Of a stretch of DNA of 64,000 nt, positions 44,539-56,253 are shown piece by piece. The notes under the pieces were generated by a model, which was given only the letters and a program-made list of their open reading frames with translations, searched no databases and was not told the origin of the DNA. This DNA is from Idiomarina loihiensis. GTDB taxonomy: Bacteria; Pseudomonadota; Gammaproteobacteria; Enterobacterales; Alteromonadaceae. The position numbers and the translations under genes are program-made. The stretch lies in assembly GCF_024584785.1 (NCBI RefSeq), contig NZ_CP074112.1, positions 310,001 through 374,000 of the forward strand. Direction: 5' to 3'. Positions within the stretch are counted from its first letter, which is position 1. Each line of letters opens with the position of its first letter.

Positions 44539-44882
44539 TAGCGATTGCCCTCCCCATCGTTGGGGCTAGTGTCATTTACTTCATCAGAACCCCATTCACC
44601 ACGAACCCTTACCGCCAAAATAATGGAGTAGGCGGTCATTGCAAAACCTATCACTATGGCGGTTAACACCAAAGCTTGTGGAAGCGGGTCTGTGTATTGA
44701 TCCGCTGCACCGATAATAGGAATTTGGTTTATCACTAAGCGTCCAGTCGAAAATAGAAATAAGTTAACCGCATAGGACAGCATGGTGATACCTATTACGA
44801 TCGGAAAAGAGCGGCCACGTAAGATTAAATAGACGCTGCAAGCCGTGAGCATGCCTACGGTAATTGCATACAGTGCTTCCAT
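44538..44882 (-). CDS. mrpC: Mrp antiporter subunit C
   Basis: The 114-residue three-helix protein is homologous to NuoK; the middle helix includes LSYAVNLFLFSTGRL and the last LTAIVIGFAMTAYSIILAV. It joins the proton-channel subunits in the complex. It sits directly after mrpA/B with no gap. Confidence 0.93.
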   Translation of the reverse strand: MEALYAITVGMLTACSVYLILRGRSFPIVIGITMLSYAVNLFLFSTGRLVINQIPIIGAADQYTDPLPQALVLTAIVIGFAMTAYSIILAVRVRGEWGSDEVNDTSPNDGEGNR

Positions 44883-47672
44883 TTAGTTACCCTCCTGACG
44901 TGGTCTGTGTCTGGTTGTCATTTGTCCGAAATTAGCAAGAATCATCAAGGTCGCACCGATAACAGTTAGGTAGACGCCGAGATCGAAAAGAATGGCCGTG
45001 GCGATTTCAAACTTGCCGACAACCGGCCAATCTAAGTAGGTAAACCACGAGGTGAGGAAGTTAGCACCGAAGAACCAACTGCCAATGCCGGTGAATAGGG
45101 CAATCATCACCCCAACTGAGGCTAAGGTTTGGTAATTATAATCAAATCGATGTTTTACCCAGTCCACACCATTCGCCATGTACTGCAAAATCATCGCTGC
45201 AGAAGTAATCAAACCCGCGATAAAGCCACCACCAGGTAAGTTATGACCGCGCAGGAAAATATAAGCAGATACCATCAGAGCTAAGGGTAATAAGGCTTGT
45301 GCGACTGTCTGCACTAATAAGGGATGTTTGACCCGATGCCATGGACGCCCATCAATGTCACTCGATGGCATAAAGGGCCGCAGGTTATTGAGTAGCTTGT
45401 GAATGCCAGCAGCTGCTATGGCTAACACGGTAATTTCACCGAGGGTATCAAAACCCCGGAAGTCGACCAGAATGACATTCACCACGTTAGTACCGCCGCC
45501 ACCGGGTTTGGCATTAACTAAGAAGAAGTCTGAAATGGACGAGAGAGGTCGTGTCAGTAGCGCGTAATTAAGCGTACCGACAATCCCACCAATAAAGCCA
45601 GCTAATAAAACATCCCGCGCTACACGACGCCCGCTAGATGCTTTAGGCGTTTTTTGAGGCATGAAGAAGAGGGCTAAAATCATCAAAATGATACTAACCA
45701 CTTCTACTACCAGTTGGGTCATAGCTAAATCAGGAGCTGAAAAGTGAATAAATACCAAGGACACCATCAAGCCTACCACCGATAACATCATCAGCGAGGT
45801 CAAGCGCATATGATGAAAGGCTGCGGTACCAATCGCTGTAAGGATGATAATGATTGCCCCCACTAAGCTTACGGAGTCAATCGGTAATTGTGCTCGGGTA
45901 CCAGTTAATGCATCTATCTTAGCTAATTCTGGGATAACGAAAAGAATACAGAGTAATAGCAGTGCGGCCATGTACCTTTGCAGCGACCCAGTTTCAATTC
46001 GTTGTATCAGGCGATCCGAAAACGCAGTAACGCTACTGACGATATAGGCAAAGGTTTCTTTGGCATCGCGATGATCAAATTGTCGGTTAAAACTAAAGAG
46101 TTCAGCCCGTTGAATGTAGATTGCGGCTCCACCTACCAGTGCTAGCACACTCATGAGTAACGGTATGTTAAAACCGTGCCACAGAGCTATTTTTATGGTG
46201 AGTGGGCTCGGTGCGAGTAAATCTACTGCGGGCTGTAAAAAGTTGGGAACAAATAACATGGGTAGCAACCCAACCAACACACACAAGGCTGCTAAAATAA
46301 TAACCGGTACCCGCATCATTAACGGCGGCTCGTGTGGAGTAACGGTGAGTTTTACTGGCTCACCATCAAAAAAGACGTCATGTACAAACCGAATCGAATA
46401 GGCGACTGATAACATCGCACCCAGGGTAACTAACACGGGTACAAACCAGGACAATGCGCCAAACAATTGCTGCTCATAGCTCTCCATAAACATGAGTTCT
46501 TTCGATAAAAACCCGTTAAACAGCGGTACCCCAGCCATTGCCGCGGAAGTGATTATCGCCAATACCATGGTCACCGGCATAAACTTTCTTAAGCCGCTTA
46601 GTTTACGCATGTCACGAGTGCCAGTTTCATGGTCAATGATGCCAGCAATCATAAACAGGCCGGCTTTAAAGGTGGCATGATTTAAAATATGGAATAAAGC
46701 AGCAAAAATCGCTCCGCTGGTGCCTAGTCCCAATAGCATCGTAATTAAACCGAGATGGCTGATCGTAGAAAAAGCTAGTAGCCCTTTTAAGTCCGACTTG
46801 AAGAGGGCGAAGTAGGCTCCGAACAACATAGTAGCAAGACCTGTTAAGGTGACTATGGTGAACCATTCGTGAGTACCACCAAGCACGGGGAACAAACGGG
46901 CTAGTAAAAAGATACCTGCTTTGACCATAGTTGCTGAGTGTAAGTAGGCACTCACGGGTGTTGGCGCTGCCATTGCATGCGGCAACCAAAACTGGAACGG
47001 AAACTGTGCTGATTTAGTAAAGGCCCCCAGCAAAACCAAAAGCAGCGCCGGAAGATACAAGCTATGAGCACGAATTTGATCAGCAGCGGCAATCACTTGA
47101 TCGAGTTCGTAACTACCGGCAATATTGCCGATTAGTAAAATCCCGGCGAGTAACGCGAGGCCACCGCCGCCAGTAATAGCTAAGGCCATGCGTGCACCAC
47201 GTCGGGCAGTGCTTTGATGCGACCAAAAGCCAATCAATAAAAACGATGAAATGCTAGTTAGTTCCCAAAATAACCAAAGTAGGATCAGGTTATTGGCTGT
47301 CACAATGCCAAGCATCGAGCCCATAAATAGCATCAGGCTGGCAAAGAATTTGGCGCTGTCATCTTTAGCGCTGAGGTAGTAATGGGCATAAATGATGATT
47401 AATAGCCCGATACCAAGGATTAGTGTCGCAAACAGTAACGAGAGGCCATCTAAACGTAAGGAAAAGTCTAAACCAATGTTTGGTAACCAGTTTAGAAAGA
47501 ATGAGGGTACAGCTCCGTTCAAGGTCTGCATGGCTAATGTAGCTAGCAATACTAATGCCACAAGGGTGACTGAAGCGCTGGCTACGCTTATGCTAGCGCG
47601 CCCACGCTGGCGCAAGATTAGGGGAATCGATGCCCCAATAAACGGCAGTAAAACAATAGCTGCTAAAGTCAT
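44883..47672 (-). CDS. mrpA: Mrp antiporter subunit A fused to subunit B
   Basis: The ATG at 47672 (AAGG five bases upstream) gives 929 residues; a TTG start five codons earlier is less likely. Residues 1 to about 660 are MrpA, NuoL-like, with [14 protein letters not shown] and the [30 protein letters not shown] regions. The C-terminal part (about 790-920, beginning [33 protein letters not shown]) is the MrpB domain. Such A-B fusions define group 2 Mrp operons. First gene of a six-gene operon for Na+/H+ exchange. Confidence 0.94.
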   Translation of the reverse strand: MTLAAIVLLPFIGASIPLILRQRGRASISVASASVTLVALVLLATLAMQTLNGAVPSFFLNWLPNIGLDFSLRLDGLSLLFATLILGIGLLIIIYAHYYLSAKDDSAKFFASLMLFMGSMLGIVTANNLILLWLFWELTSISSFLLIGFWSHQSTARRGARMALAITGGGGLALLAGILLIGNIAGSYELDQVIAAADQIRAHSLYLPALLLVLLGAFTKSAQFPFQFWLPHAMAAPTPVSAYLHSATMVKAGIFLLARLFPVLGGTHEWFTIVTLTGLATMLFGAYFALFKSDLKGLLAFSTISHLGLITMLLGLGTSGAIFAALFHILNHATFKAGLFMIAGIIDHETGTRDMRKLSGLRKFMPVTMVLAIITSAAMAGVPLFNGFLSKELMFMESYEQQLFGALSWFVPVLVTLGAMLSVAYSIRFVHDVFFDGEPVKLTVTPHEPPLMMRVPVIILAALCVLVGLLPMLFVPNFLQPAVDLLAPSPLTIKIALWHGFNIPLLMSVLALVGGAAIYIQRAELFSFNRQFDHRDAKETFAYIVSSVTAFSDRLIQRIETGSLQRYMAALLLLCILFVIPELAKIDALTGTRAQLPIDSVSLVGAIIIILTAIGTAAFHHMRLTSLMMLSVVGLMVSLVFIHFSAPDLAMTQLVVEVVSIILMILALFFMPQKTPKASSGRRVARDVLLAGFIGGIVGTLNYALLTRPLSSISDFFLVNAKPGGGGTNVVNVILVDFRGFDTLGEITVLAIAAAGIHKLLNNLRPFMPSSDIDGRPWHRVKHPLLVQTVAQALLPLALMVSAYIFLRGHNLPGGGFIAGLITSAAMILQYMANGVDWVKHRFDYNYQTLASVGVMIALFTGIGSWFFGANFLTSWFTYLDWPVVGKFEIATAILFDLGVYLTVIGATLMILANFGQMTTRHRPRQEGN

Positions 47673-47687
47673 AAGTACCTTATCCAA

Positions 47688-48139
47688 GTGACTGAATTTT
47701 ATCTGTCGTATTGCGTTATTGAGATTGAATTTACCACTAGAGTAGTAGGCTTGCCAACAGCTAAACTATCGGCGATGCCGCACTTTCGGCTGTTTAATGA
47801 GTGCTTTGAACTCATAAATAAGCAGAGCTATTTTGATGAAAAAATATTCAGGATGGGTTAAGCTACTCACCATTGCGAGAAAAACAAAAGCCAAGTTGAT
47901 GGTTTTGCTCGCACTGGTTACGAACTGTTTGATAGCGCTTCGATCTCCTAGATGACCTGAAATCTTATCCCCATTAATTATTTCTCATATCGCACTACCA
48001 TATACGAATTTTATCTGTTACAATTCGCCGCCCTTTTTATGGGGGAAAGTCTTTATTTCTCGAATTGAGAAGTAAGGTACATTAGGGTAAAAACAGTGGC
48101 TCGAGAGAGTCTGTTTTATTAATCAAGCGGAGCACTGCA
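47688..48139. other. Divergent gap between mrpA/B and rplN
   Basis: No gene is seen over 450 bases. The left side must contain the mrp promoter on the minus strand, which I could not locate with confidence. The right side holds the rplN promoter near 48016-48024 and an ~110-base leader with a short TTCTC/GAGAA hairpin (48057-48071). Confidence 0.6.
48016..48032 (+). promoter_or_regulatory. Promoter of the spc ribosomal operon
   Basis: An extended -10 element, TG-T-TACAAT (48016-48024), is followed by a GC-rich discriminator, TCGCCGCC. A -35 is weak. The 11 bases AATTCGCCGCC (48022-48032) are identical to the rRNA promoter at 57748-57758, suggesting shared growth-rate (ppGpp/DksA) control. 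Transcription would start about 48031. Confidence 0.65.
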
Positions 48140-48508
48140 ATGATCCAAATGCAAACTACACTGGAAGTGGCCGATAACTCGGGCGCCCGCAGCGTACAAT
48201 GTATTAAGGTTCTGGGTGGCTCGCACCGCCGGTATGCAAACATTGGCGATATCATCAAAGTTTCTGTTAAAGAAGCGATTCCTCGCGGTAAAGTGAAGAA
48301 AGGTGATGTTGTGAATGCGGTGGTCGTTCGCACCAAGAAAGGCGTCCGTCGTCAAGACGGGTCAGTCATCCGTTTTGACCGCAACGCGGCTGTTTTGTTA
48401 AACAACAACAAACAACCGATTGGCACTCGTATCTTTGGACCAGTGACTCGTGAATTACGCTCTGAGCAATTCATGAAGATTATCTCTCTGGCACCAGAAG
48501 TACTGTAA
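48140..48508 (+). CDS. rplN: 50S ribosomal protein L14
   Basis: The 122-residue L14 begins with the family's [17 protein letters not shown]. It is the first gene of the spc operon here. The genes that usually precede it in the S10 operon (ending rplP-rpmC-rpsQ) are not upstream; mrpA/B is there instead. Confidence 0.98.
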   Translation: MIQMQTTLEVADNSGARSVQCIKVLGGSHRRYANIGDIIKVSVKEAIPRGKVKKGDVVNAVVVRTKKGVRRQDGSVIRFDRNAAVLLNNNKQPIGTRIFGPVTRELRSEQFMKIISLAPEVL

Positions 48509-48518
48509 GGAGTCAGTT

Positions 48519-48833
48519 ATGGCGGCAAAAATTAAACGTGATGACGAAGTAGTAGTCCTGGCAGGTAAAGACAAAGGTAAGCGCGGTAAAGTGCTGAAAG
48601 TCGATACCGGTTCAAATCGTGTATTCGTTGAAGGCGTTAATATCGTTAAGAAACACCAGAAGCCAAATCCGGCTCTTGGCGTTGCTGGCGGCATTATTGA
48701 GCAGGAAGCCCCTGTTCACGTTTCTAACGTAGCGGTATATAACCCAGAGACTGGTAAAGCAGATCGTGTTGGTTTTAAAGTTGAAGACGGCAAAAAAGTT
48801 CGTTTCTTCAAGTCTAACAACGCAATCATTTAA
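48519..48833 (+). CDS. rplX: 50S ribosomal protein L24
   Basis: The 104-residue L24 has the KOW motif ([20 protein letters not shown]). It initiates 50S assembly. It lies 10 bases after rplN with AAGGAG upstream. Confidence 0.98.
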   Translation: MAAKIKRDDEVVVLAGKDKGKRGKVLKVDTGSNRVFVEGVNIVKKHQKPNPALGVAGGIIEQEAPVHVSNVAVYNPETGKADRVGFKVEDGKKVRFFKSNNAII

Positions 48834-48854
48834 TTTTAAATTTGGAGTTTTACG

Positions 48855-49394
48855 ATGGCGAAACTGCATGATTTTTACAAAGAATCAGTAGTTCCTGAAC
48901 TGGTTAAACAGTTCGGCTACAACAGCGTCATGCAAGTCCCTCGGATTGAAAAAATCACACTCAATATGGGTGTGGGTGAAGCTCTGGCAGACAAAAAGAT
49001 TCTCGACAACGCAGTAAGCGACCTAGAAGCTATTTCTGGTCAACGTCCTGTACGTACTGTTGCTCGTAAATCTGTCGCTGGCTTCAAAATCCGTGAAGGC
49101 TACCCGATTGGCTGTAAAGTGACTCTGCGTGGCGAGCGCATGTGGGATTTCTTAGAGCGTTTAATCTCTATTGCAATTCCTCGTGTTCGTGATTTCCGTG
49201 GTTTGAACCCGAAATCTTTCGATGGTCGTGGAAATTACAGTATGGGCGTACGTGAACAAATCATTTTCCCTGAAATCGACTTTGATAAAGTTGATAAGGT
49301 TCGTGGTTTGGATATCACTATCACCACTACTGCAGGCACTGATGACGAAGCTCGCGCTTTGCTCGCTGCCTTTAACTTCCCGTTCAAGAAGTAA
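48855..49394 (+). CDS. rplE: 50S ribosomal protein L5
   Basis: The 179-residue L5 binds 5S rRNA in the central protuberance; the family block [15 protein letters not shown] is clear. In E. coli, S8 represses the operon by binding mRNA near the rplE start. I did not resolve that structure here. Confidence 0.98.
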   Translation: MAKLHDFYKESVVPELVKQFGYNSVMQVPRIEKITLNMGVGEALADKKILDNAVSDLEAISGQRPVRTVARKSVAGFKIREGYPIGCKVTLRGERMWDFLERLISIAIPRVRDFRGLNPKSFDGRGNYSMGVREQIIFPEIDFDKVDKVRGLDITITTTAGTDDEARALLAAFNFPFKK

Positions 49395-49405
49395 GGTGTA
49401 GAGTT

Positions 49406-49711
49406 ATGGCAAAAGAGTCAATGAAAATGCGTGAGCTGAAGCGTCAAAAGCTAGCAGCTAAATACGCAGAAAAACGCATCGCACTTAAACATGTGATCAG
49501 CGATCCGGCGACGTCGGACGAAGAGCGTTGGGAAGCCGTGCTTAAATTGCAAAGCCTTCCTCGTGATTCGAGCCCAACCCGTCAGCGTAACCGCTGTCGC
49601 GTAACGGGCCGCCCACACGGTTTCCTACGTAAATTCGGCATGAGCCGTATTAAAGTACGTGAGAAAGCGATGCGCGGTGAAATTCCTGGCTTGAAAAAAG
49701 CTAGCTGGTAA
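49406..49711 (+). CDS. rpsN: 30S ribosomal protein S14
   Basis: The 101-residue S14 is of the long, zinc-free type (the C-terminal [18 protein letters not shown] lacks the CxxC pair). Standard spc-operon position. Confidence 0.98.
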   Translation: MAKESMKMRELKRQKLAAKYAEKRIALKHVISDPATSDEERWEAVLKLQSLPRDSSPTRQRNRCRVTGRPHGFLRKFGMSRIKVREKAMRGEIPGLKKASW

Positions 49712-49737
49712 GCCACGAGTCACGGGAGAAAGCAAAT

Positions 49738-50130
49738 ATGAGCATGCAAGATCCAATTGCGGATATGTTCACTCGCATCCGCAACGCTCAGGGTGCTAAC
49801 AAAGTCGCCGTGCGCATGCCTGCTTCTAAACAGAAAGTGGCTATTGCCCAAGTTCTGAAAGAAGAAGGTTATATCGCGGATTTCAATGTATCTGGTGAAG
49901 TTAAGACTGAACTAGAAATTACTTTGAAATACTTTGAAGGTAAGCCTGTTATCGAATCAATCGAGCGCGTAAGTCGCCCTGGTTTGCGTATCTATAAGAA
50001 ACGCAACGAACTACCTAAAGTAATGGGTGGTTTAGGTGTCGCAGTAGTCTCTACTTCTAAAGGCCTGATGACCGACCGTGCCGCTCGCAAAGCGGGTCTT
50101 GGCGGTGAAGTTATCGGTTACGTAGCTTAA
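49738..50130 (+). CDS. rpsH: 30S ribosomal protein S8
   Basis: The 130-residue S8 binds central 16S rRNA and is the usual translational repressor of the spc operon. The [14 protein letters not shown] start and the [13 protein letters not shown] end are typical. Confidence 0.98.
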   Translation: MSMQDPIADMFTRIRNAQGANKVAVRMPASKQKVAIAQVLKEEGYIADFNVSGEVKTELEITLKYFEGKPVIESIERVSRPGLRIYKKRNELPKVMGGLGVAVVSTSKGLMTDRAARKAGLGGEVIGYVA

Positions 50131-50144
50131 CGAGGAGTTAGGAA

Positions 50145-50678
50145 ATGTCACGAGTTGCTAAAGCACCTATTGCCATTCCTGCTGGCGTTGAAGTTACGCT
50201 AAATGGCCAGGAAGTGACAATTAAAGGTGCCAAAGGCTCATTGAGCCGTGTGGTAAACGACGCAGTTGAAGTTGTTGTTGAAGACAACACTTTACGTACT
50301 ATTGCTCGTGAAGGCGTAGCTAACGCTACTGCACAAGCGGGTACAGCACGCGCGTTACTGCAAAACATGGTGGTTGGTGTTGCGCAAGGTTTTGAGCGTA
50401 AGTTACAGTTGGTAGGTGTTGGTTACCGTGCAAATACTGCCGGTAGCAAACTTAACTTATCTCTGGGCTTCTCTCATCCTGTAGAGTTCGAGATTCCACA
50501 AGGAATCACCATCGAAGTCCCAGCACAAACTGAGATAGTCGTTAAAGGTGTAGACAAGCAGTTAGTTGGTCAAGTAGCAGCTAACATTCGCGCATACCGT
50601 AAGCCTGAGCCATACAAAGGTAAAGGTGTTCGTTATGCCGATGAGCAAGTGCGCCGTAAAGAAGCCAAGAAAAAGTAA
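50145..50678 (+). CDS. rplF: 50S ribosomal protein L6
   Basis: The 177-residue L6 carries the C-terminal signature [23 protein letters not shown]. It follows rpsH after 14 bases. Confidence 0.98.
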   Translation: MSRVAKAPIAIPAGVEVTLNGQEVTIKGAKGSLSRVVNDAVEVVVEDNTLRTIAREGVANATAQAGTARALLQNMVVGVAQGFERKLQLVGVGYRANTAGSKLNLSLGFSHPVEFEIPQGITIEVPAQTEIVVKGVDKQLVGQVAANIRAYRKPEPYKGKGVRYADEQVRRKEAKKK

Positions 50679-50687
50679 GGTAAAACG

Positions 50688-51041
50688 ATGGACAAGAAAA
50701 CAGCTCGCTTACGTCGCGCAACGCGCCCTCGTAAGAAAATGCAAGAGTTGGGTGCAAACCGCCTGGTCGTTCACCGTACACCACGGCACATTTACGCTCA
50801 GCTAATCGCATCGAACGGTTCTGAAGTACTGGCAGCAGCCTCTACTGTTGAAAAAGCTTTACGTGACGAGTTGAAAGCAACTGGTAACGTAGATGCAGCT
50901 AAAGCAGTGGGTAAGCTGATCGCTGAACGGGCGATTGAAAAAGGCGTTAAGAACGTCGCTTTTGATCGCAGTGGTTTCCGTTATCACGGTCGTGTAGCAG
51001 CATTAGCTGACGCCGCTCGTGAAGCTGGACTTCAGTTCTAG
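50688..51041 (+). CDS. rplR: 50S ribosomal protein L18
   Basis: The 117-residue L18 is a 5S-rRNA-binding protein with a basic N terminus ([14 protein letters not shown]) and the [17 protein letters not shown] end. Confidence 0.98.
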   Translation: MDKKTARLRRATRPRKKMQELGANRLVVHRTPRHIYAQLIASNGSEVLAAASTVEKALRDELKATGNVDAAKAVGKLIAERAIEKGVKNVAFDRSGFRYHGRVAALADAAREAGLQF

Positions 51042-51050
51042 GAGACGAAC

Positions 51051-51557
51051 ATGGCAAATGCAAATGTAGAAGCTCAACAAAGTGACCTGCAAGAAAAGCT
51101 GATCACAGTAAACCGTGTAGCTAAAGTTGTTAAAGGTGGTCGTATCTTTAGCTTTACTGCACTGACTGTGGTTGGTGATGGTCAAGGTAAAGTGGGTTTC
51201 GGTTATGGTAAAGCACGTGAAGTTCCAGCTGCTATTCAAAAAGCAATGGAAAAAGCGCGCCGCAACATGGTAACCGTGCAGTTGAAAGGTGATACCTTAC
51301 AACACCCAGTTAAAGGCCGTCATTCAGGTTCACAAGTATTTATGCAACCAGCTTCTGAAGGTACAGGTATCATTGCCGGTGGTGCAATGCGTGCGGTACT
51401 AGAAGTAGCCGGTGTACACAACGTGCTTTCAAAAGCATACGGTTCAACCAACCCAATCAACGTTGTTCGTGCCACTATCAAGGCATTGCACAACATGAAA
51501 TCGCCGGAGCAAGTTGCGGCGAAGCGTGGATTGCGCGTTGACGACATTTTGGGGTAG
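51051..51557 (+). CDS. rpsE: 30S ribosomal protein S5
   Basis: The 168-residue S5 carries the [21 protein letters not shown] block and contributes to decoding accuracy. Standard position. Confidence 0.98.
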   Translation: MANANVEAQQSDLQEKLITVNRVAKVVKGGRIFSFTALTVVGDGQGKVGFGYGKAREVPAAIQKAMEKARRNMVTVQLKGDTLQHPVKGRHSGSQVFMQPASEGTGIIAGGAMRAVLEVAGVHNVLSKAYGSTNPINVVRATIKALHNMKSPEQVAAKRGLRVDDILG

Positions 51558-51563
51558 TGAACA

Positions 51564-51746
51564 ATGGCGAATAAGACAATTAAAGTAACGCAGACGCGTA
51601 GCTCTATCGGTCGTTTACCGAAGCATAAAGCTACTCTACGTGGTCTTGGTCTACGCCGTATTGGTCACACTGTAGAGCTGGAAGATACTCCAGCTGTACG
51701 TGGCATGGTGAACCAAGTTTATTACATGGTAAAGGTGGAGGACTAA
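51564..51746 (+). CDS. rpmD: 50S ribosomal protein L30
   Basis: The 60-residue L30 contains [20 protein letters not shown]. It starts six bases after rpsE. Confidence 0.98.
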   Translation: MANKTIKVTQTRSSIGRLPKHKATLRGLGLRRIGHTVELEDTPAVRGMVNQVYYMVKVED

Positions 51747-51749
51747 GAC

Positions 51750-52184
51750 ATGTTTCTGAATACTATCTCCCCTGCACCTGGTGCGAAAACTAGCAAGAAG
51801 CGTCTCGGCCGTGGTATCGGCTCAGGCCTTGGTAAAACTGGTGGACGTGGTCATAAAGGTCAAACTTCTCGTTCTGGTGGCTCTATCAAGCCAGGTTTCG
51901 AGGGTGGCCAAATGCCAATCCAACGTCGTTTGCCAAAGTTTGGTTTTACTTCACGTAAGTCATTCGTGACTGCAGAAGTTAACCTGGCAGAGATCGCTAA
52001 AGTTGCTGGTGATACCGTAACTGTTGCAGCTTTAAAAGAAGCTGGTTTAATTCGTAAAGACATTCTTAACGTTAAAGTTATTAAGTCTGGCGAAATTAAC
52101 CGTGCAGTTACTGTACAAGGCATCAAGGTCACCAAAGGCGCCCGCGAAGCTATTGAAGCTGCTGGCGGCAAAATCGAAGGATAG
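51750..52184 (+). CDS. rplO: 50S ribosomal protein L15
   Basis: The 144-residue L15 has the Gly- and Lys-rich N terminus ([20 protein letters not shown]) that reaches into the 50S core. secY follows after five bases. Confidence 0.98.
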   Translation: MFLNTISPAPGAKTSKKRLGRGIGSGLGKTGGRGHKGQTSRSGGSIKPGFEGGQMPIQRRLPKFGFTSRKSFVTAEVNLAEIAKVAGDTVTVAALKEAGLIRKDILNVKVIKSGEINRAVTVQGIKVTKGAREAIEAAGGKIEG

Positions 52185-52189
52185 GGCAC

Positions 52190-53518
52190 ATGGCTAAACC
52201 AGGATTGGAATCTAACAGAGCTCAAGGTGGCACGTCGGAACTTAAACGTCGACTGCTGTTTGTTATCGGCGCGTTAATCGTGTTCCGTGCGGGCTCCTTC
52301 GTGCCGATTCCTGGTATAGATGCCGCTGTGTTGGCGCAATTATTCGATCAGCAACGAGACACCATCGTAGCCATGTTTAACATGTTCTCAGGTGGTGCTC
52401 TCGAGCGTGCTTCGATTTTTGCACTTGGTATTATGCCGTACATCTCGGCTTCGATTATCATGCAGTTAGCGTCGGTTATTCATCCGCGTTTAGCTGAATT
52501 GAAAAAAGAAGGTGAGGCTGGACGGCGTAAGATCAGCCAATATACCCGTTGGGGAACGTTAATTCTCGCAACGGTCCAATCCATTGGTATAGCTACAGGC
52601 TTACCAAGCCTGATGCCTGGATTAGTTATTGATCCAAGCTTCGGATTTTACTTCACTGCTGTAGTAAGTTTAGTCACCGGTACCATGTTCTTAATGTGGT
52701 TAGGTGAACAAATTACTGAGCGTGGGATTGGTAACGGTATCTCTATTCTGATCTTCACCGGTATTGTCGCGGGCCTACCGTCAGCCATTGGGCAGACGGC
52801 AGAACAAGCGCGTCAAGGTGATTTACCTTTATTACTGTTATTGCTGATTGGCGTTATTGTAGTTGCAGTTACCTATTTTGTTGTTTTCGTAGAGCGCGGA
52901 CAGCGAAGAATTGTGGTAAACTACGCAAAACGTCAGCAAGGCCGTAAGGTTTTTGCTGCGCAGAGTACACATTTGCCATTGAAAGTTAACATGGCTGGTG
53001 TAATTCCGCCGATTTTTGCATCAAGCATTATTTTGTTCCCAGGTACCATCGCAACTTGGTTTGGCCAAGGTGAAGGTGCGGTAGCAAACTTCTTAACAGA
53101 GTTGTCCCTGACGTTATCGCCAGGACAGCCTCTTTACGTAATGCTTTATGCTGCGGCAATTATATTCTTCTGTTTCTTCTATACCGCGTTGGTGTTCAAC
53201 CCTCGCGAGACAGCAGATAACTTGAAGAAGTCTGGTGCGTTCATTCCTGGTATTCGTCCAGGTGAGCAAACCTCACGATACATTGATAAAGTAATGACCC
53301 GTTTGACCCTTGCAGGTGCGTTGTACATTACCTTTGTCTGTTTGGTTCCTGAGTTCATGATGATTGCGTGGAACGTTCAATTCTATTTTGGTGGAACGTC
53401 TCTATTGATTATCGTCGTGGTTATCATGGATTTTATGGCGCAGGTACAAACTCATTTGATGTCTCATCAATATGATTCTGTCCTGAAGAAAGCTAATCTT
53501 AAAGGCTTCGGTCGTTAA
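52190..53518 (+). CDS. secY: SecY protein-translocase channel subunit
   Basis: The 442-residue channel protein has ten predicted membrane helices and forms the Sec pore with SecE and SecG. The plug and signature region [23 protein letters not shown] and the cytoplasmic loop [23 protein letters not shown] are typical. Confidence 0.98.
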   Translation: MAKPGLESNRAQGGTSELKRRLLFVIGALIVFRAGSFVPIPGIDAAVLAQLFDQQRDTIVAMFNMFSGGALERASIFALGIMPYISASIIMQLASVIHPRLAELKKEGEAGRRKISQYTRWGTLILATVQSIGIATGLPSLMPGLVIDPSFGFYFTAVVSLVTGTMFLMWLGEQITERGIGNGISILIFTGIVAGLPSAIGQTAEQARQGDLPLLLLLLIGVIVVAVTYFVVFVERGQRRIVVNYAKRQQGRKVFAAQSTHLPLKVNMAGVIPPIFASSIILFPGTIATWFGQGEGAVANFLTELSLTLSPGQPLYVMLYAAAIIFFCFFYTALVFNPRETADNLKKSGAFIPGIRPGEQTSRYIDKVMTRLTLAGALYITFVCLVPEFMMIAWNVQFYFGGTSLLIIVVVIMDFMAQVQTHLMSHQYDSVLKKANLKGFGR

Positions 53519-53543
53519 GATTGGATAATTACGGAGTGTAGCA

Positions 53544-53657
53544 ATGAAAGTTCGTGCTTCCGTGAAGAAAATCTGCCGTAACTGTAAAGTTATCAAGCGC
53601 AACGGTGTTGTGCGAGTAATTTGCAGTGACCCTAAGCATAAGCAGCGGCAAGGTTAA
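53544..53657 (+). CDS. rpmJ: 50S ribosomal protein L36
   Basis: This is a 37-residue protein ([20 protein letters not shown] at the start) with the zinc ligands C11, C14 and C27 plus a histidine, so it is the zinc-binding form. It ends the spc operon and is followed by a hairpin terminator or attenuator. Confidence 0.96.
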   Translation: MKVRASVKKICRNCKVIKRNGVVRVICSDPKHKQRQG

Positions 53658-53671
53658 TTCGAAGAAGAAGA

Positions 53672-53705
53672 CCGCAGTCAAAAATTATTTTTGGCTGCGG
53701 CTTTT
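53672..53705 (+). terminator. Hairpin terminator or attenuator between rpmJ and rpsM
   Basis: CCGCAG-TCAAAAA (53672-53684) pairs with TTTTTGGCTGCGG (53688-53700), then CTTTT. It separates the spc and alpha operons and may be partly read through. Confidence 0.75.
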
Positions 53706-53790
53706 AGATGTTTGCAAATTGGCGTCTGGTTGAGTATCCTAACGGGCTTTTCAACTGGTAAGACCCATATAAACTAAAGGAGACGTGTTA

Positions 53791-54147
53791 GTGGCCCGTA
53801 TCGCTGGCATTAACGTTCCTGACAATAAGCATGCAGTAATTGCCCTTACTGCGATTTACGGTATCGGCCGTACTCGCTCGAAAGCTATCTTGGCTTCGAT
53901 CGGTATGGAAGAAAATGCCAAAATCGGCTCTTTGTCAGAAGAAAAATTAGATGAGCTTCGTGACGCAGTAGCAAAATACACTGTTGAAGGCGATCTTCGC
54001 CGTGAAGTTTCAATGAATATCAAACGCTTGATGGATCTCGGTTGTTTCCGTGGTCTACGTCATCGTCGTGGCTTGCCTCTACGTGGACAGCGCACTAAAA
54101 CTAATGCGCGCACCCGTAAAGGTCCGCGTAAACCAATTAAGAAGTAG
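53791..54147 (+). CDS. rpsM: 30S ribosomal protein S13
   Basis: The 118-residue S13 uses a GTG start at 53791. AAAGGAG lies eight bases upstream, whereas another GTG at 53785 is too close to it. First gene of the alpha operon; in E. coli S4 represses translation from this leader. Confidence 0.97.
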   Translation: MARIAGINVPDNKHAVIALTAIYGIGRTRSKAILASIGMEENAKIGSLSEEKLDELRDAVAKYTVEGDLRREVSMNIKRLMDLGCFRGLRHRRGLPLRGQRTKTNARTRKGPRKPIKK

Positions 54148-54158
54148 GGAGTTGAGAA

Positions 54159-54548
54159 ATGGCTAAACAACCAACTCGTACTCGTAAGCGCGTTAAAAAA
54201 CAAGTCGCTGATGGCATGGCCCACATCCATGCATCTTTCAATAACACCATTGTGACTATCACCGATCGTCAGGGTAATGCCCTGTCATGGGCGACAGCAG
54301 GTGGCTCAGGTTTCCGTGGTTCACGTAAATCTACCCCTTTTGCAGCGCAAGTTGCAGCTGAGCGTGCAGGTGAAATGGCAAAGGAATATGGTTTGAAAAA
54401 CCTTGAAGTGTTCGTTAAGGGCCCAGGTCCTGGCCGCGAATCATCGATTCGTGCGTTGAACGCTGTAGGTTATCGCATCACTAATATTACTGATGTGACT
54501 CCTATTCCTCACAACGGTTGTCGTCCGCCTAAGAAACGTCGCGTTTAA
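54159..54548 (+). CDS. rpsK: 30S ribosomal protein S11
   Basis: The 129-residue S11 is a platform protein with [20 protein letters not shown] and the basic C-terminal PPKKRRV. Confidence 0.98.
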   Translation: MAKQPTRTRKRVKKQVADGMAHIHASFNNTIVTITDRQGNALSWATAGGSGFRGSRKSTPFAAQVAAERAGEMAKEYGLKNLEVFVKGPGPGRESSIRALNAVGYRITNITDVTPIPHNGCRPPKKRRV

Positions 54549-54578
54549 TAGGCGCCATACGATAGTTGGAGAAAGAAC

Positions 54579-55199
54579 ATGGCTAGATATTTGGGTCCAA
54601 AACTCAAACTGAGTCGTCGTGAAGGAACAGATTTGTTCCTGAAAAGCGGCGTTCGCGCAATCGATACGAAATGTAAGCTCGAAAGCGCACCGGGTCAGCA
54701 CGGCGCTCGTCGCGGTCGTTTGTCTGATTACGGTTTACAGTTACGTGAAAAGCAAAAAGTACGTCGTATGTACGGTGTATTAGAAAAGCAATTCCGTAAC
54801 TATTACAAAGAAGCTGCCCGTATTAAGGGCAACACTGGTGAGAACCTGCTGCAATTGCTTGAGCAACGCCTTGATAACGTGGTGTACCGTATGGGCTTCG
54901 CGTCAACTCGTGCTGAAGCGCGCCAGTTGGTAAGCCATAAAGCAGTAGTAGTGAACGGACAGGTAGTCAACATTCCGTCGTTTAAAGTACGTCCGGAAGA
55001 TGTTGTGTCAGTTCGCGAAAAAGCGAAGAAGCAGGCGCGCATCGCAGCTGCATTGGAACTTGCTGAACAACGTGAGAAGCCAGTGTGGTTGGAAGTAGAC
55101 AACAGCAAATTGGAAGGTCAGTTCAAACGTCTTCCAGAGCGTTCTGATTTGTCTGCTGAAATTAACGAACAGTTGATCGTAGAGCTTTACTCTAAGTAA
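54579..55199 (+). CDS. rpsD: 30S ribosomal protein S4
   Basis: The 206-residue S4 is a primary 16S-binding protein with an S4 RNA-binding domain ([30 protein letters not shown]). It is the family's translational repressor of the alpha operon. Confidence 0.98.
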   Translation: MARYLGPKLKLSRREGTDLFLKSGVRAIDTKCKLESAPGQHGARRGRLSDYGLQLREKQKVRRMYGVLEKQFRNYYKEAARIKGNTGENLLQLLEQRLDNVVYRMGFASTRAEARQLVSHKAVVVNGQVVNIPSFKVRPEDVVSVREKAKKQARIAAALELAEQREKPVWLEVDNSKLEGQFKRLPERSDLSAEINEQLIVELYSK

Positions 55200-55224
55200 A
55201 GCTTAAGTATAAAGAGAGGACACA

Positions 55225-56214
55225 ATGCAGGGTTCTGTTACCGAATTCCTAAAACCAAGGCTAGTCGATATTGAACAAATCAGCCCGACTCACGCGAAGG
55301 TGACGTTGGAGCCTCTTGAGCGTGGTTTCGGCCACACGCTGGGTAATGCTCTACGCCGCATTTTACTTTCGTCAATGCCAGGTTGTGCAGTGACTGAAGT
55401 AGAAATTGCTGGTGTACAACATGAGTACAGTGCTAAAGAGGGCGTTCAGGAAGACATCATCGAGATCTTGTTGAACCTTAAAGGTTTAGCAATCGTCATG
55501 GAAAGTAAAGATGAAGCGATTCTGACCTTGAAAAAATCTGGAGCGGGCCCTGTCAAGGCTGGTGATATCACCCATGATGGTGATGTCCAGATCGTTAACC
55601 CTGATCACCTGATCTGCACCTTAACTGGTGACACTGAGATCGAAATGTCGATCAAAGTTGAGCGTGGTCGTGGTTACGTTCCAGCTTCGGCACGTCAGTC
55701 TGCTGACGATGAAGAGCGTCCAATCGGTCGTCTATTAGTAGATGCATCTTTCAGTCCAGTTGAGCGTATTGCTTACAGTGTTGATTCAGCACGTGTTGAG
55801 CAGCGTACCGACTTGGATAAACTGGTTATCGACATGGAAACCAATGGTACATTGGATCCAGAAGAAGCGATTCGTCGTGCAGCAACAATTCTAGCGCAAC
55901 AGCTAGAAGCATTTGTTGAATTACGCGATGTTAGCGAGCCTGTTGAGAAAGAAGAGAAACCGGAATTCGATCCGATTCTCCTACGTCCAGTAGACGATTT
56001 GGAATTAACTGTGCGTTCTGCGAACTGTTTAAAAGCAGAAGCTATTCAGTACATTGGTGACTTAGTGCAGCGCACCGAAGTTGAGTTGTTGAAAACTCCT
56101 AACTTGGGTAAAAAATCGCTCACCGAGATCAAAGACGTGCTTGCATCACGTGGTTTGTCTTTAGGCATGCGCCTAGAGAACTGGCCGCCGGCAAGCTTGG
56201 TTGATCGCGACTAA
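55225..56214 (+). CDS. rpoA: RNA polymerase alpha subunit
   Basis: The 329-residue alpha subunit has the N-terminal assembly domain ([23 protein letters not shown]) and a C-terminal domain that contacts UP elements and activators ([21 protein letters not shown]). Confidence 0.98.
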   Translation: MQGSVTEFLKPRLVDIEQISPTHAKVTLEPLERGFGHTLGNALRRILLSSMPGCAVTEVEIAGVQHEYSAKEGVQEDIIEILLNLKGLAIVMESKDEAILTLKKSGAGPVKAGDITHDGDVQIVNPDHLICTLTGDTEIEMSIKVERGRGYVPASARQSADDEERPIGRLLVDASFSPVERIAYSVDSARVEQRTDLDKLVIDMETNGTLDPEEAIRRAATILAQQLEAFVELRDVSEPVEKEEKPEFDPILLRPVDDLELTVRSANCLKAEAIQYIGDLVQRTEVELLKTPNLGKKSLTEIKDVLASRGLSLGMRLENWPPASLVDRD

Positions 56215-56253
56215 GTTCATCTTTTACAGAGAATTACTGAGAAGGGTATAGGT

